This document shows, piece after piece, positions 25,768-34,143 of a stretch of DNA of 64,000 nt (position 1 is the stretch's first letter; every line of letters starts with the position of its first letter). Below the pieces are notes generated by a model. It was not told the DNA's origin, did not search any database, and was given only the letters and a program-made list of their open reading frames with translations. A program made the translations under genes and the position numbers. Origin of the DNA: JACDDK01 sp038198445 (GTDB lineage Bacteria > Actinomycetota > Rubrobacteria > Rubrobacterales > Rubrobacteraceae); assembly GCA_038198445.1 (NCBI GenBank), contig JBBPZZ010000107.1, forward strand, positions 1-64,000, written 5' to 3'.

Positions 25768-28023
25768 CTAGACTTTCTTGGTGGCGCCGTTCTTGCCCCA
25801 GGTCTGGATCTCCCAACCTCGCTCCTTCGCCTCGGACTCTAATCTACGATCAGGGTTGACGGCGACGGGGTTCCCGACGGCCTCCATCATCGGCAGGTCT
25901 GAGATGGAGTCGGCATAGGCGTAGGAACGTGAGAGGTCCAGGTTCCTCCGGCGGGCGAATGAGGCGAGCATCCTGGCGCGCGCGTCGCCCGCGACCGGGG
26001 CGCCCGACAGCTCTCCCGTGTAGACGCCGTTCTCCTGGGCGAGTGTGGCGCAGAGCACGTCGTCCACCATGTCCTTCATCGGCTCCAGTAGGAAATCCAG
26101 AGCGCCGGAGAGGAGGACGACGTGGTGTCCGGCCTCCTTGTGCTCGCGCAGGCGGGCGAGGGCGGCGGGGTAGATGCGGTCCAGGGTGAACCCGGCGAAG
26201 GATTCGTGGCCGAGGTGGCGAGCGCGGGAGGGTTTCCAGCCGGCGTAGTTCTTGTAGAAGGCGCGGTTGAAGTGGGCGCGGCTGATCTTGTCCAGTCCCC
26301 AGTAGTACGGGATTTTGGTCAGGAACGCCGCGAGCCACAGGGGACGCGCCGCGCGCGGCAACTCCTGCATCCTCAGCCACGCGTAGTAGGAGACGACGTT
26401 CGAGCCGACGAGCGTCCCGTCAACGTCGAAGATCGCCGCTACCTCTCCCGGCTTCTCGTCCGTCACCTTCTTCCGCTTCTTCCGGTTCGGGCGGGTCGTG
26501 AGAGCCGGAAGGTGCGTCTCCTGGAGCCACTTCCTCCAATCCAACTCCGTAATGTCGAAGGGGAATTCTTCGCGGTCCTCCTCCGGCAGCCGCTCGTACA
26601 GCCCGAACGTCCGCCGCGCCGAGAACGTGGACTCCATGCTCCCGTAGGCACCGTAGATGCGACTGAAATACAGGCTCATGCGGGCGCGTTTCTCGGCCCG
26701 CGCTATCCGCTGCCGAGCGTCGGAGGCCATGTGTCCCTCCGGCATCCAGGCGGCTAGTTTGCCCGCTACCTTGAGCCCCGCCAACTCTACCTTCAGTCCG
26801 TTCTCCACCCTCTTGCGGCCGGGGAAGCTCCACTCCGGCACCGGCGTCGGACGCCCGCCGGAGTCGCGCAGCGGATGCTCGACGAAGTAGCCCCGCACGA
26901 AATCGTAGAAGTCCCGGTATCGGATGGGGTTACGCTCCCCGGAGGCGACCTGGAAGACTTCTGGGTCCTCGGGGCGCAACACCCCGGCGGCGAGGATGGC
27001 GTTTACCACGTGGTCCACGGGCACGATGTCCACCAGGCTCTCGGGATCGCCCGGGAACTCGCGCAAGATGCCCTTCGCGAACGCCATTATTATGGGATCT
27101 GCCATACGGGAACCCTGGATCCAACCAGGATAAGGCTCCCGGAAGCTGCTCTCGATGATCGCCGGCCGCAATATGACGAGCGGCGTCTCGCCCCTCTCCC
27201 GCAAGACCATCCGCTCCGCGAGCGATTTCGTAAAGGTGTAGACGTCGTTCCATCCCAATTCTCGTGCCCGCTCCGTCCCCCGCTCTACGAGGCGTTCTCG
27301 CATCCAGGCCCGCCGGAGTTGGTCTATCCTACCGGCGACCTCCTCCTCCTCACCGACCATCCCCAGCTCTCTGTGCGCCTCCGTCTCGAAGCGGCGCAAA
27401 AGTCCCCGCTCGTGAGACGCCCGCTCCACCTCCGCGACGACCGCATCGAGACTCAAGACCTCATCGCGCGGGTCGAGCGACGTCCCGTTCGGAGTGATGT
27501 CCCCCGGCGCCTCCTCCGGCACGAGCCCCTTTTGCGTCCCGGCAACGTAAGAGGTCGAGATGTGCATGAAGAGCGGACTCTTCTCCCATCCGCGAGCGAG
27601 CTTCAATAGCCCCAGCGTCCCCCGCACGTTCGAATCGACGGCGGCGTCCAGCGGGGCGTCGAAGACCACCGAGGCGGCGGAGTGGATGACGATGTCCACC
27701 TCGCGCGAAAGCTCCAAGAGGTCCTCGTCCCCGAGCCCGAGAGACGCAGCGTGTACGTCCCCTTCGAGGATACGCACCTTCTCGGAGACGTGCTCCTCGA
27801 AGCCGTCGCCGAGCTTCTCGCGAAGCCCCCGGAATGCGGCGGAGCCGAGTACGTCTTTCTCGAAACGTTCCGTGGCGCTCTTCTCGCGGGAAGGCCGAAC
27901 GAGGAGGTAGAGCTGCCCGAGTTCGGGGAGGCTGCGAAGGATCTTCTCGACCAGCGCCGTGCCCAGGAAGCCCGTCCCCCCGGTGAGCAGTATGGTTTTC
28001 CCATTATAAGCCTCGCGGAGCAC
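25768..28023 (-). CDS. Fatty acyl-CoA reductase-HAD phosphatase fusion
   Basis: 751 residues from the GTG at 28023, nine bases after GGAGGG and directly after the plsY stop; a TTG at 28053 would overlap plsY. Residues about 8-370 are an extended SDR/male-sterility reductase domain with TGGTGFLG and Tyr262-x3-Lys266 (VYTFTK); about 380-500 resemble the reductase C-terminal domain. A Lys/Arg-rich hinge leads to an HAD subfamily IB domain, with nucleophile Asp533 in IFDVDGTLVGSN and a late ADSISDLPMM acid motif. The reductase should make fatty alcohols or aldehydes from acyl-CoA/ACP; the HAD part may remove phosphate from a lipid intermediate. It lies between plsY and an alcohol dehydrogenase. 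Confidence 0.88.
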   Translation of the reverse strand: MLREAYNGKTILLTGGTGFLGTALVEKILRSLPELGQLYLLVRPSREKSATERFEKDVLGSAAFRGLREKLGDGFEEHVSEKVRILEGDVHAASLGLGDEDLLELSREVDIVIHSAASVVFDAPLDAAVDSNVRGTLGLLKLARGWEKSPLFMHISTSYVAGTQKGLVPEEAPGDITPNGTSLDPRDEVLSLDAVVAEVERASHERGLLRRFETEAHRELGMVGEEEEVAGRIDQLRRAWMRERLVERGTERARELGWNDVYTFTKSLAERMVLRERGETPLVILRPAIIESSFREPYPGWIQGSRMADPIIMAFAKGILREFPGDPESLVDIVPVDHVVNAILAAGVLRPEDPEVFQVASGERNPIRYRDFYDFVRGYFVEHPLRDSGGRPTPVPEWSFPGRKRVENGLKVELAGLKVAGKLAAWMPEGHMASDARQRIARAEKRARMSLYFSRIYGAYGSMESTFSARRTFGLYERLPEEDREEFPFDITELDWRKWLQETHLPALTTRPNRKKRKKVTDEKPGEVAAIFDVDGTLVGSNVVSYYAWLRMQELPRAARPLWLAAFLTKIPYYWGLDKISRAHFNRAFYKNYAGWKPSRARHLGHESFAGFTLDRIYPAALARLREHKEAGHHVVLLSGALDFLLEPMKDMVDDVLCATLAQENGVYTGELSGAPVAGDARARMLASFARRRNLDLSRSYAYADSISDLPMMEAVGNPVAVNPDRRLESEAKERGWEIQTWGKNGATKKV

Positions 28024-28024
28024 T

Positions 28025-28624
28025 CTACGAAGCCCTCCCTGTTCGCTGTCCAACCTTCCGTTCCGTACCCCTCAAGAGCGCCCGCGCGTTCTCCCGGTGC
28101 CGCCACAGCACCAGAGCGCCCCCGATTATCGTGTAGAGCACGTAAGGCAGCGGCTGTCCCGTCAGGATGAACACGAACGGACTAACGACCATCACCGCGA
28201 TGGCGCCCAGAGAAGTGTAGCGGCTCACGAGGACCACAGCCCACCAGAACGCGAAGAGACCAAGTCCCACGACCAGCGCGAGCCCGATGCTCGTCCCGGC
28301 TCCGGTGGCGACCGCCTTCCCGCCTTTGAAGCGCAGGAAGACCGGCCAGCAGTGTCCCACTACGGCGGCGAGCGCGACCACGGCATGCAACCACAGGTTA
28401 TCCGAGAGCGCCCGAGCCAGGACCACGGGGATCAAACCTTTAAGCATGTCCCCGATGAGCGTCGCGACAGCCGCCCACTTGCCCGCCGCCCGCAGCACGT
28501 TCGCCGTCCCGATGTTCCCGGAACCGACTTTCCGCACGTCCACGCCCGCGGCCCGTCCGACCAGATACCCGGTCGGAACGGAACCCAGCAAGTATCCGAA
28601 GAAGATAAGAAGGACCGCTGACAT
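28025..28624 (-). CDS. plsY: Acyl-phosphate:glycerol-3-phosphate acyltransferase PlsY
   Basis: A 199-residue membrane enzyme from the ATG at 28624; the longer open frame upstream is polar and not PlsY-like. The three PlsY motifs are visible: GSVPTGYL near residue 12, KVGSGNIGTANVLRAAG near 32 and FLRFKGGKAVATGAG near 100, with five to seven hydrophobic helices. It transfers an acyl group from acyl-phosphate to glycerol-3-phosphate, the first step of phospholipid synthesis. It leads an operon with the acyl reductase-HAD fusion and a dehydrogenase, which is not its usual company. Confidence 0.93.
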   Translation of the reverse strand: MSAVLLIFFGYLLGSVPTGYLVGRAAGVDVRKVGSGNIGTANVLRAAGKWAAVATLIGDMLKGLIPVVLARALSDNLWLHAVVALAAVVGHCWPVFLRFKGGKAVATGAGTSIGLALVVGLGLFAFWWAVVLVSRYTSLGAIAVMVVSPFVFILTGQPLPYVLYTIIGGALVLWRHRENARALLRGTERKVGQRTGRAS

Positions 28625-28811
28625 GGCCGAGAGTATAGCGGAACAGATAGATTTTGGCCCGCCCGCCGGGTCCATATCCGGTACGCCGCGCCAGGTGAGC
28701 AAACGGTGCTCCACCGGCCCTAGACTTTCTGGAAAATGCGCGCTTATACCACTCTTTGCTATCCTTACTCCAGTAGCTATTGTCGATGGATTTCGCACGG
28801 GAGGCCCGGCG

Positions 28812-29168
28812 ATGAAGCGTGTATTGCTCGTAGAAGATCACTCCGCCTTCGCGAAATCTCTGGCGCTCGTTCTGGAGAGGATGAGCGACATGAAGGTCAC
28901 CGCCCTTGCCGGTACCGTCGCGGAAGGCAGGGAACTAATCTCCGGCAACGAACCGTTCGACCTCGCGGTCCTGGACATAATGCTGCCGGATGGCGAAGGG
29001 ATAGAGTTGATCCCCGCGCTCAAAGAACGCCGCCCCGGTATGCCGGTCGCGGTGTTGAGCGCCCAGAGCGACCTGAACGTAGCCCTGGAAGCGGGCGCGG
29101 ATCAGGCAATAAACAAGGATTCTTCCCTCCCGGAGATCGTCTCTTCTCTCAACCAGCTTTTCGTCTAG
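28812..29168 (+). CDS. Stand-alone response-regulator receiver domain
   Basis: A 118-residue CheY-like protein with no output domain. Acid-pocket residues Glu8-Asp9, phospho-acceptor Asp55 in VLDIMLPDG, Ser83 in VLSAQ (the switch position) and Lys102 in AINKDSS are all present. The ATG follows GGGAGGCCCGGCG. No histidine kinase is nearby, so it probably relays signals from a distant kinase. It is divergent from plsY; a small ORF begins two bases after its stop. Confidence 0.9.
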   Translation: MKRVLLVEDHSAFAKSLALVLERMSDMKVTALAGTVAEGRELISGNEPFDLAVLDIMLPDGEGIELIPALKERRPGMPVAVLSAQSDLNVALEAGADQAINKDSSLPEIVSSLNQLFV

Positions 29169-29170
29169 TA

Positions 29171-29386
29171 ATGTTAGGATGGGAAATACTGATCGGGACA
29201 ATCAGGAGCCGTTTGGAGCTTGAGGAGCGGGTGGAGAGTACGTTGCGGGAGGATCGGAACCGGCTCCGGTCGGAGTTGGAACTGGGATGGGAGCGTGTGG
29301 AGAAGTACACGCTGATGTTGTCGTGCGGTTTTCAGTGCAGAGAGCAAAGAACTAGTTTCTGTCTCACCAAAACAGGTGATCCCTGA
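29171..29386 (+). CDS. Small hypothetical ORF after the receiver gene (coiled-coil-like, doubtful)
   Basis: A 71-codon frame starting two bases after the receiver-gene stop. The first half is charged and helix-like (RLELEERVESTLREDRNRL, then a similar ELELGWERVE). The second half (CGFQCREQRTSFCLTK) is unlike it and lies where base composition drops. It could be a short partner of the receiver, or the start of a longer gene cut by the AT-richer insert that follows. There is no recognised family. Confidence 0.3.
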   Translation: MLGWEILIGTIRSRLELEERVESTLREDRNRLRSELELGWERVEKYTLMLSCGFQCREQRTSFCLTKTGDP

Positions 29387-29421
29387 GAACGAACATAAGA
29401 AGCCATCTGAGGAGCGGGTAT

Positions 29422-30300
29422 TTGAGTAAACCAATTTTAGACGTGCTGTTTGATTATCAACTCCGAGCGTTCGCTACTAATTACGCGGATGCTTCTCGCG
29501 AAGTGTTCTCTGATCCATTATCAGGAAAACTCTTGCATCCAGGGGAGTTTGGTGGGTTGCGGGAAAGTCTTGTAAGGAACCTACTGAAAAACTTTCTGCC
29601 TGAAAGCTTCGGTATCTCGGAAGGGTTCATCATAGCCCCAAACGGCGATATAAGTGCTCAGTGTGATGTAGTTGTTTACTCTCGACAACACTGTCCTATC
29701 ATTCAGACTGCCGAGCGGCAACGCTTCTTTCCGGTAGAAGCAGTTGTAGCAGTTGGGGAAGTGAAATCGAATGCTGATAGCAGAGATCTACGAGATGCTC
29801 TAGAGAAGATTGTAAATATAAAGAAGATGAGGGCAGAACTAACCAATGGTTCAATAGCCCGCAGCACCTTTAAGGATGTCGGTGTTTACCGACCGCGTGA
29901 CCTTCTTCTAGATCAACTTGGCACATTCGTCATCGCCGAAAGCTTTTCTTGTACGGAGGCTACAGTGGCGAAACTAGTTAAGGAGACGGCGAAAGGTAAA
30001 CACCCTACCTTCCAAGTCAATATGATAGTAAGCATAAACGAGTACTGTGCGCTATACCGAGATAAACAAAATCTGATCTGGATGTTTCCCGTTGATGTGG
30101 ACCGTGCTAGTAATGAGATTATTCCAGTGCCTCTGCCGTTATTGTTCGCCAAGAAGAACTCAGATCGACCGCAGCATTTAAAGCTCTTCTTGAGGCACTT
30201 GGCACTTATCACCGAGCGTGCGACGATTTTGCACACTGACTTCCTTAATTACTTCGGAAACTTGCCAGAACTGACTTACATAACTGAGTCAGATTTGTAG
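29422..30300 (+). CDS. DUF6602 family protein, nuclease-like (possible defence gene)
   Basis: A 292-residue protein from a TTG after GAGGAGCGGG. Residues about 38-120 carry the conserved DUF6602 pattern: HPGEFGGLRESLVRNLLKNF, LPESFGISEGFI, SAQCDVVVY, then FPVEAVVAVGEVKS. Glu48, Asp82 and Glu113-x-Lys115 are spaced like a PD-(D/E)xK nuclease core; this reading is inferred, not established for this protein. The gene is clearly AT-richer than its neighbours, uses many A/T-ending codons, and stands alone between a receiver gene and the trpE 3' end. It was therefore probably acquired horizontally. A role in restriction or phage defence is a guess from the fold and context. Confidence 0.75.
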   Translation: MSKPILDVLFDYQLRAFATNYADASREVFSDPLSGKLLHPGEFGGLRESLVRNLLKNFLPESFGISEGFIIAPNGDISAQCDVVVYSRQHCPIIQTAERQRFFPVEAVVAVGEVKSNADSRDLRDALEKIVNIKKMRAELTNGSIARSTFKDVGVYRPRDLLLDQLGTFVIAESFSCTEATVAKLVKETAKGKHPTFQVNMIVSINEYCALYRDKQNLIWMFPVDVDRASNEIIPVPLPLLFAKKNSDRPQHLKLFLRHLALITERATILHTDFLNYFGNLPELTYITESDL

Positions 30301-30383
30301 ATGTGTACGATGTAGTTCGCTTCGGTAGTCCTGATAACGGTAATCCTAATAAATAGACACCCACATTTCCGAGAGTCATCACT

Positions 30384-31904
30384 CTACAGCCACATACCCC
30401 GGTCCCGAGCGACCTCCAGCGCCCGCGCCATCGCTTGCGCCTTGTTGCGAGACTCTTCGTACTCCAACTTCGGAACGGAGTCGGCCACGACGCCGCCGCC
30501 GGCCTGGAAGTAGGCGGTTCCATCTTTTAGCAAGGCGGTGCGGAGGGTTATGCAGGTGTCAAGGCGGCCGTCCACACCGTAGTAGCCGGTGGCTCCGGCG
30601 TAGGGGCCGCGGCGGGTGGACTCTAGCTCGTCGATGATCTCCATCGCCCGGACCTTCGGCGCGCCGGAGACCGTCCCGGCGGGGAAGGCGGCGGCCAGAG
30701 CATCCAATGCGGTGAGGTCTTCGCGCAGGTCCCCCTCCACGGTGGAGACGATGTGCATGACGTGCGAGTAGCGCTCTATCTCCATGAAGTTCGCAAGCTC
30801 GACCGTCCCGATCTCACTGACGCGACCCAGGTCGTTGCGTCCGAGGTCGACCAGCATTACGTGCTCGGCCCGCTCCTTCTCGTCCGCCAGCAGCTCCTCC
30901 GCCAGCGCGGCATCCTCCTCCGGGGTCGCGCCGCGCCTCCTCGTTCCGGCGACAGGGCGGGTCATCACGCGGCGGCCTTCGACGCGGACGAGCGGCTCGG
31001 GCGAGGCCCCGACGAGGGCCATGTCCCCGATCTTCAGGTAGGTCATGTACGGCGAGGGGTTGATGGTGCGGAGGCCCCGGTAGAGGAGGAGTGGGTCGAG
31101 GTCACCGATCTCGGCCTGGAAGCGTTGCGACGGTACGATCTGGAACGCATCTCCGGCCCGGATGTATTCCTTGGCCTTCTCGACAGCCTCCGCATACTGG
31201 GTCTCGGTAACGTTCGAGGAGATCTCGAAACTACCGCTTCCGTGGGGCAACGCGCCGCGAACGAGCGGAGCGGCCAGCCTCTCGGAGATCCTTCGCACAT
31301 CGTCCGCAGCCCGGCGGTAGGCGGCCGAGAAGCCTTCACCCTCCACGTCTCGCAGGTTGCTCGCGTCCACGAGCGCTATGACGAGCACCTTATGGCGAGC
31401 ATGGTCGAAGACGATCAGCGTATCCGTAATGACGAAGTACGCCTCGGGGACGCGCAAGTCATCTGGGGGAGCATCGGGCAGACGTTCCAGATAGCGCACG
31501 GCGTCGTAAGAGAAATATCCGACCGCGCCCCCGACGAAGGCGGGCAGGTTCGGCAGCGGGGCGACGCTCTTCTCGCCGACTATCTCCGCCAATCCCCGGA
31601 ACGGGTCTCTGGCCGGGAGCTCGCGCACGCCATCGGCGTCCACGATCGTGTAGACGCCGTTCCTATAGGAGAGGGTGCGCCTGGGATTGCAGCCGAGGAA
31701 AGAGTAACGGCCGAAACGCTCGGGTGTCTCGGCGCTCTCCAGGAGGAAGACGTTCTCCTCGTCCGCAAACTTTAGGACCGCTGAGATCGGAGTCTCAAGG
31801 TCCCCGATAAACTCGGCGTAGACCGGCACCACGTCGTAGTCTCTGGCGAGCCTCCGGGCTTCGTCCAGCGTGGGCGTGAGGTGCTGTCTAGCCGTGGCGG
31901 TCAC
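30384..31904 (-). CDS. trpE: Anthranilate synthase component I
   Basis: A 506-residue chorismate-utilising enzyme. The N-terminal tryptophan-binding LLES motif is present (VFLLESAE), so feedback inhibition is expected. The C-terminal chorismate-binding domain shows RPVAGTRRRG, HVMLVDLGRNDLGRV and FPAGTVSGAPK. The GTG start at 31904 overlaps the end of hisIE by 17 bases, so trpE is the last gene of a his operon, far from trpGDC. Chorismate plus ammonia (from TrpG) gives anthranilate. Confidence 0.96.
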   Translation of the reverse strand: MTATARQHLTPTLDEARRLARDYDVVPVYAEFIGDLETPISAVLKFADEENVFLLESAETPERFGRYSFLGCNPRRTLSYRNGVYTIVDADGVRELPARDPFRGLAEIVGEKSVAPLPNLPAFVGGAVGYFSYDAVRYLERLPDAPPDDLRVPEAYFVITDTLIVFDHARHKVLVIALVDASNLRDVEGEGFSAAYRRAADDVRRISERLAAPLVRGALPHGSGSFEISSNVTETQYAEAVEKAKEYIRAGDAFQIVPSQRFQAEIGDLDPLLLYRGLRTINPSPYMTYLKIGDMALVGASPEPLVRVEGRRVMTRPVAGTRRRGATPEEDAALAEELLADEKERAEHVMLVDLGRNDLGRVSEIGTVELANFMEIERYSHVMHIVSTVEGDLREDLTALDALAAAFPAGTVSGAPKVRAMEIIDELESTRRGPYAGATGYYGVDGRLDTCITLRTALLKDGTAYFQAGGGVVADSVPKLEYEESRNKAQAMARALEVARDRGMWL

Positions 31905-32529
31905 GCAGCACCTTCGCCACCTCGTCGATCCCCACTCCCCGCTCCTCCAGCAGCACCAGCAGGTGGTAGACGAGGTCCGCCGTCTCCTCGGCCAGGCGGT
32001 CGTCCCGGAGCGCGGAGATCACGACCTCCACCGCCTCCTCTCCCACCTTCTGCGCCACCCGCTCGGTCCCGCGACGCATCAGGCTCGCCGTGTATGACTC
32101 CTCCGGCATGTCCCGATGGCGCTCGGCTATCGTCCCGGCGAGGTGCTCCACCATCACCCCGAAGCTTTCGAGGTTCTCACCGCCACCAACCCCGACACCC
32201 ACTCCCTCACCGGCGAGGGTGGTAAAGAAGCAGGTCTTCTCCCCCGTGTGGCAGGCCGGGCCACGCGGCTCGACCCTGTAGAGCAGGGCGTCGGCGTCGC
32301 AGTCCAGACGCGCTTCGGTTACGCGCTGGGTGTTGCCGCTCGTGGCCCCCTTGCGCCAAAGTTCCTGGCGGGAGCGCGAGTAGTAGTGAGCCTCGCCGGT
32401 CGAGAGCGTTTTCTCCACTGCTTCCCGATTTGCGTAGGCGAGGGTCAGCACGTCGCCGGTATCCGCGTCCTGGGCGACTACGGGTACGAGCCCGTTCTGG
32501 TCGAATTGGATCTTCTCCGCCGCGCTCAC
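31888..32529 (-). CDS. hisIE: Bifunctional phosphoribosyl-AMP cyclohydrolase / phosphoribosyl-ATP pyrophosphatase
   Basis: 213 residues from the GTG at 32529, which overlaps the hisF stop as GTGA. The N-terminal HisI domain has YYSRSRQELWRKGATSGN, the metal-binding DCDADALLY and the CHTGEKTCFF Cys pair. After a Gly-rich linker (GVGVGVGGGE), the HisE domain shows the helical RGTERVAQKVGEEAVEVVI and ETADLVYHLLVLL segments. It catalyses steps 2 and 3 of histidine synthesis. Order in the fusion is HisI then HisE. Confidence 0.95.
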   Translation of the reverse strand: MSAAEKIQFDQNGLVPVVAQDADTGDVLTLAYANREAVEKTLSTGEAHYYSRSRQELWRKGATSGNTQRVTEARLDCDADALLYRVEPRGPACHTGEKTCFFTTLAGEGVGVGVGGGENLESFGVMVEHLAGTIAERHRDMPEESYTASLMRRGTERVAQKVGEEAVEVVISALRDDRLAEETADLVYHLLVLLEERGVGIDEVAKVLRDRHG

Positions 32530-33284
32530 CGGACCGGTATCCCCGCCTGCGTCATGTGCTCCTTTACCTCCCGTATGCTCCACTCTCCGAAGTGAAAGAT
32601 GCTCGCGGCGAGGACCGCCCCGGCCCCGGCGTTGACGGCGGCGATCATGTGCTCCGGGCTCCCCGCTCCACCCGAAGCGATGATCGGCACGCTCGTTCGT
32701 CCCGCCACCTCGGAGATCAAATCCAGGTCGTATCCGCTCTCCATGCCGTCGGAGTCCATGCTGTTCAACACGAACTCCCCTGCCCCCCGCCGCTCTCCCT
32801 CGACGAGCCACTCGATGGCGTCCATCTCCGTGTTCAGCCGTCCGCCGTTCAGGTAGACCTCCCAGCCGGGCGCGAACTTCCGGCGCTTCACGTCCACGCT
32901 CAGGACGACGCACTGGCTCCCGAAGCGTTCAGCGCCCCCGTCTATGATGTCCGGGGTCTTCACGGCGGCGCTGTTTATCGAGACCTTGTCCGCCCCGGCG
33001 CGCAGCATGGCGCGCATGTCATCAACCGTCCTCACCCCGCCGCCGATGGTGTAAGGGATGAACACCTCTTCGGCCGCGGCGCGGGCGAGGGCGGAGGCGG
33101 TTTCGCGTTGCTCGTGGGAGGCGGTGATGTCGTAGAAGACGATCTCATCGGCCCCTTCCCGATCGTATAGCGCGGCAAGTTCGACCGGGTCTCCGGCGTC
33201 CCTGAGGTCCTTGAACTGCGTCCCCTTCACGACCCGCCCAGCGTCAACGTCGAGGCACGGGATGATGCGAACTCGCAGGCCCAT
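32526..33284 (-). CDS. hisF: Imidazole glycerol phosphate synthase cyclase subunit
   Basis: A 252-residue TIM barrel from the ATG at 33284 (MGLRVRIIPCLDVDAGRVVKG); the longer upstream frame is DUF429 read in another frame. Catalytic Asp11 in CLDVD and Asp130 in VLSVDVK are present, with FYDITAS and GGVRTVDDM phosphate-site segments. With HisH, which is not in the window, it makes IGP and AICAR. It begins one base after the DUF429 stop and overlaps hisIE. Confidence 0.96.
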   Translation of the reverse strand: MGLRVRIIPCLDVDAGRVVKGTQFKDLRDAGDPVELAALYDREGADEIVFYDITASHEQRETASALARAAAEEVFIPYTIGGGVRTVDDMRAMLRAGADKVSINSAAVKTPDIIDGGAERFGSQCVVLSVDVKRRKFAPGWEVYLNGGRLNTEMDAIEWLVEGERRGAGEFVLNSMDSDGMESGYDLDLISEVAGRTSVPIIASGGAGSPEHMIAAVNAGAGAVLAASIFHFGEWSIREVKEHMTQAGIPVR

Positions 33285-33285
33285 G

Positions 33286-34143
33286 CTAGACGTAAGGCAC
33301 CTTTGCGGCGCGGCACTCCTCGGTGATACGCTCGCGCAGCCCATCGCCAGCCGGCAAGAGAACCGAACCCTGGTCCCCCGTCCCAACGACCATGGAGCCG
33401 TCCCGACCCTTCCAGTGACGATGGACCGTGTACGCGGCGAGAGCTCCCTCGACCAGGCTAACGGCCCGGTCGAGTTCGGCGTGAGAGAGCGAGGCGGATA
33501 TGTCCAGCTTCGAGAGGTCCACGTTCTCCGGCGCGGAGAGGTCCGCCAAGAGGTTTCCGGTTCGCAACCGCAGCCCTGGAGTGTTCCACAGGATATCCAC
33601 GGCCTCCTTCAACGCCGCCGCCCGGACTTCCTTATTCCCCTTGCGAAGTTTAGGCTCCGGCATGGCTCGCAGCTCTTTCGAAAGGTCTCCATCCTTCTTC
33701 CCGTTCCCGCGTTCGAGTGTCAGCACCTTCAGTGTCGCGGACGAATCCACCTCGGTTACGGCCCACTGGTCCCGCTGCCTCGGGAAAGGATAATCCGTGT
33801 ACTGGACGTTGTTCGTCTCCAGGGCCGCGAGCACCTCCTCGGCGTAAGGTTCGCCGTCGAACATGCTACGGCTCGCGGAGTGAGCCGGCAGGGAGATCTT
33901 TGCGAGTATCCGGTGGATCCATCGCGTACCACGTTCGTTCGGCACCGCGAGCGGCGCGTCCACGCCGACGATGACCCCTCGACGGTCGGAAGCGTAGCGC
34001 TCGACGGCGCCCGCTATCTCCTCCGCGCTCCCGACGAACGAGTTGGCGATGATGCTCCCGCGCTCGTCCATCACCACCAGACACGAGGGTTTCTCCCTGG
34101 CTTCGCCCGGCCTCCACGCAAGAGCGCAGCCTATAAACCTCAT
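33286..34143 (-). CDS. DUF429 family protein (RNase H-like fold)
   Basis: 285 residues from the ATG at 34143, which overlaps the glmM stop as ATGA. It starts with the strand MRFIGCALAW, where an acidic metal ligand would often stand. It contains GVIVGVDAPLAVPN with the conserved Asp and then RGTRWIHRIL, as in DUF429 proteins predicted to have an RNase H-like fold. The C-terminal half includes ALAAYTVHRHW and MVVGTGDQGSVLLPA. Function is unknown. Tight coupling to glmM on one side and hisF on the other suggests constitutive housekeeping expression. Confidence 0.82.
   Translation of the reverse strand: MRFIGCALAWRPGEAREKPSCLVVMDERGSIIANSFVGSAEEIAGAVERYASDRRGVIVGVDAPLAVPNERGTRWIHRILAKISLPAHSASRSMFDGEPYAEEVLAALETNNVQYTDYPFPRQRDQWAVTEVDSSATLKVLTLERGNGKKDGDLSKELRAMPEPKLRKGNKEVRAAALKEAVDILWNTPGLRLRTGNLLADLSAPENVDLSKLDISASLSHAELDRAVSLVEGALAAYTVHRHWKGRDGSMVVGTGDQGSVLLPAGDGLRERITEECRAAKVPYV

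Noticed and set aside
28625..28798. 58-residue N-terminal extension of PlsY
   Set aside because: It is polar and unlike PlsY; the ATG at 28624 gives the standard start before the first helix.
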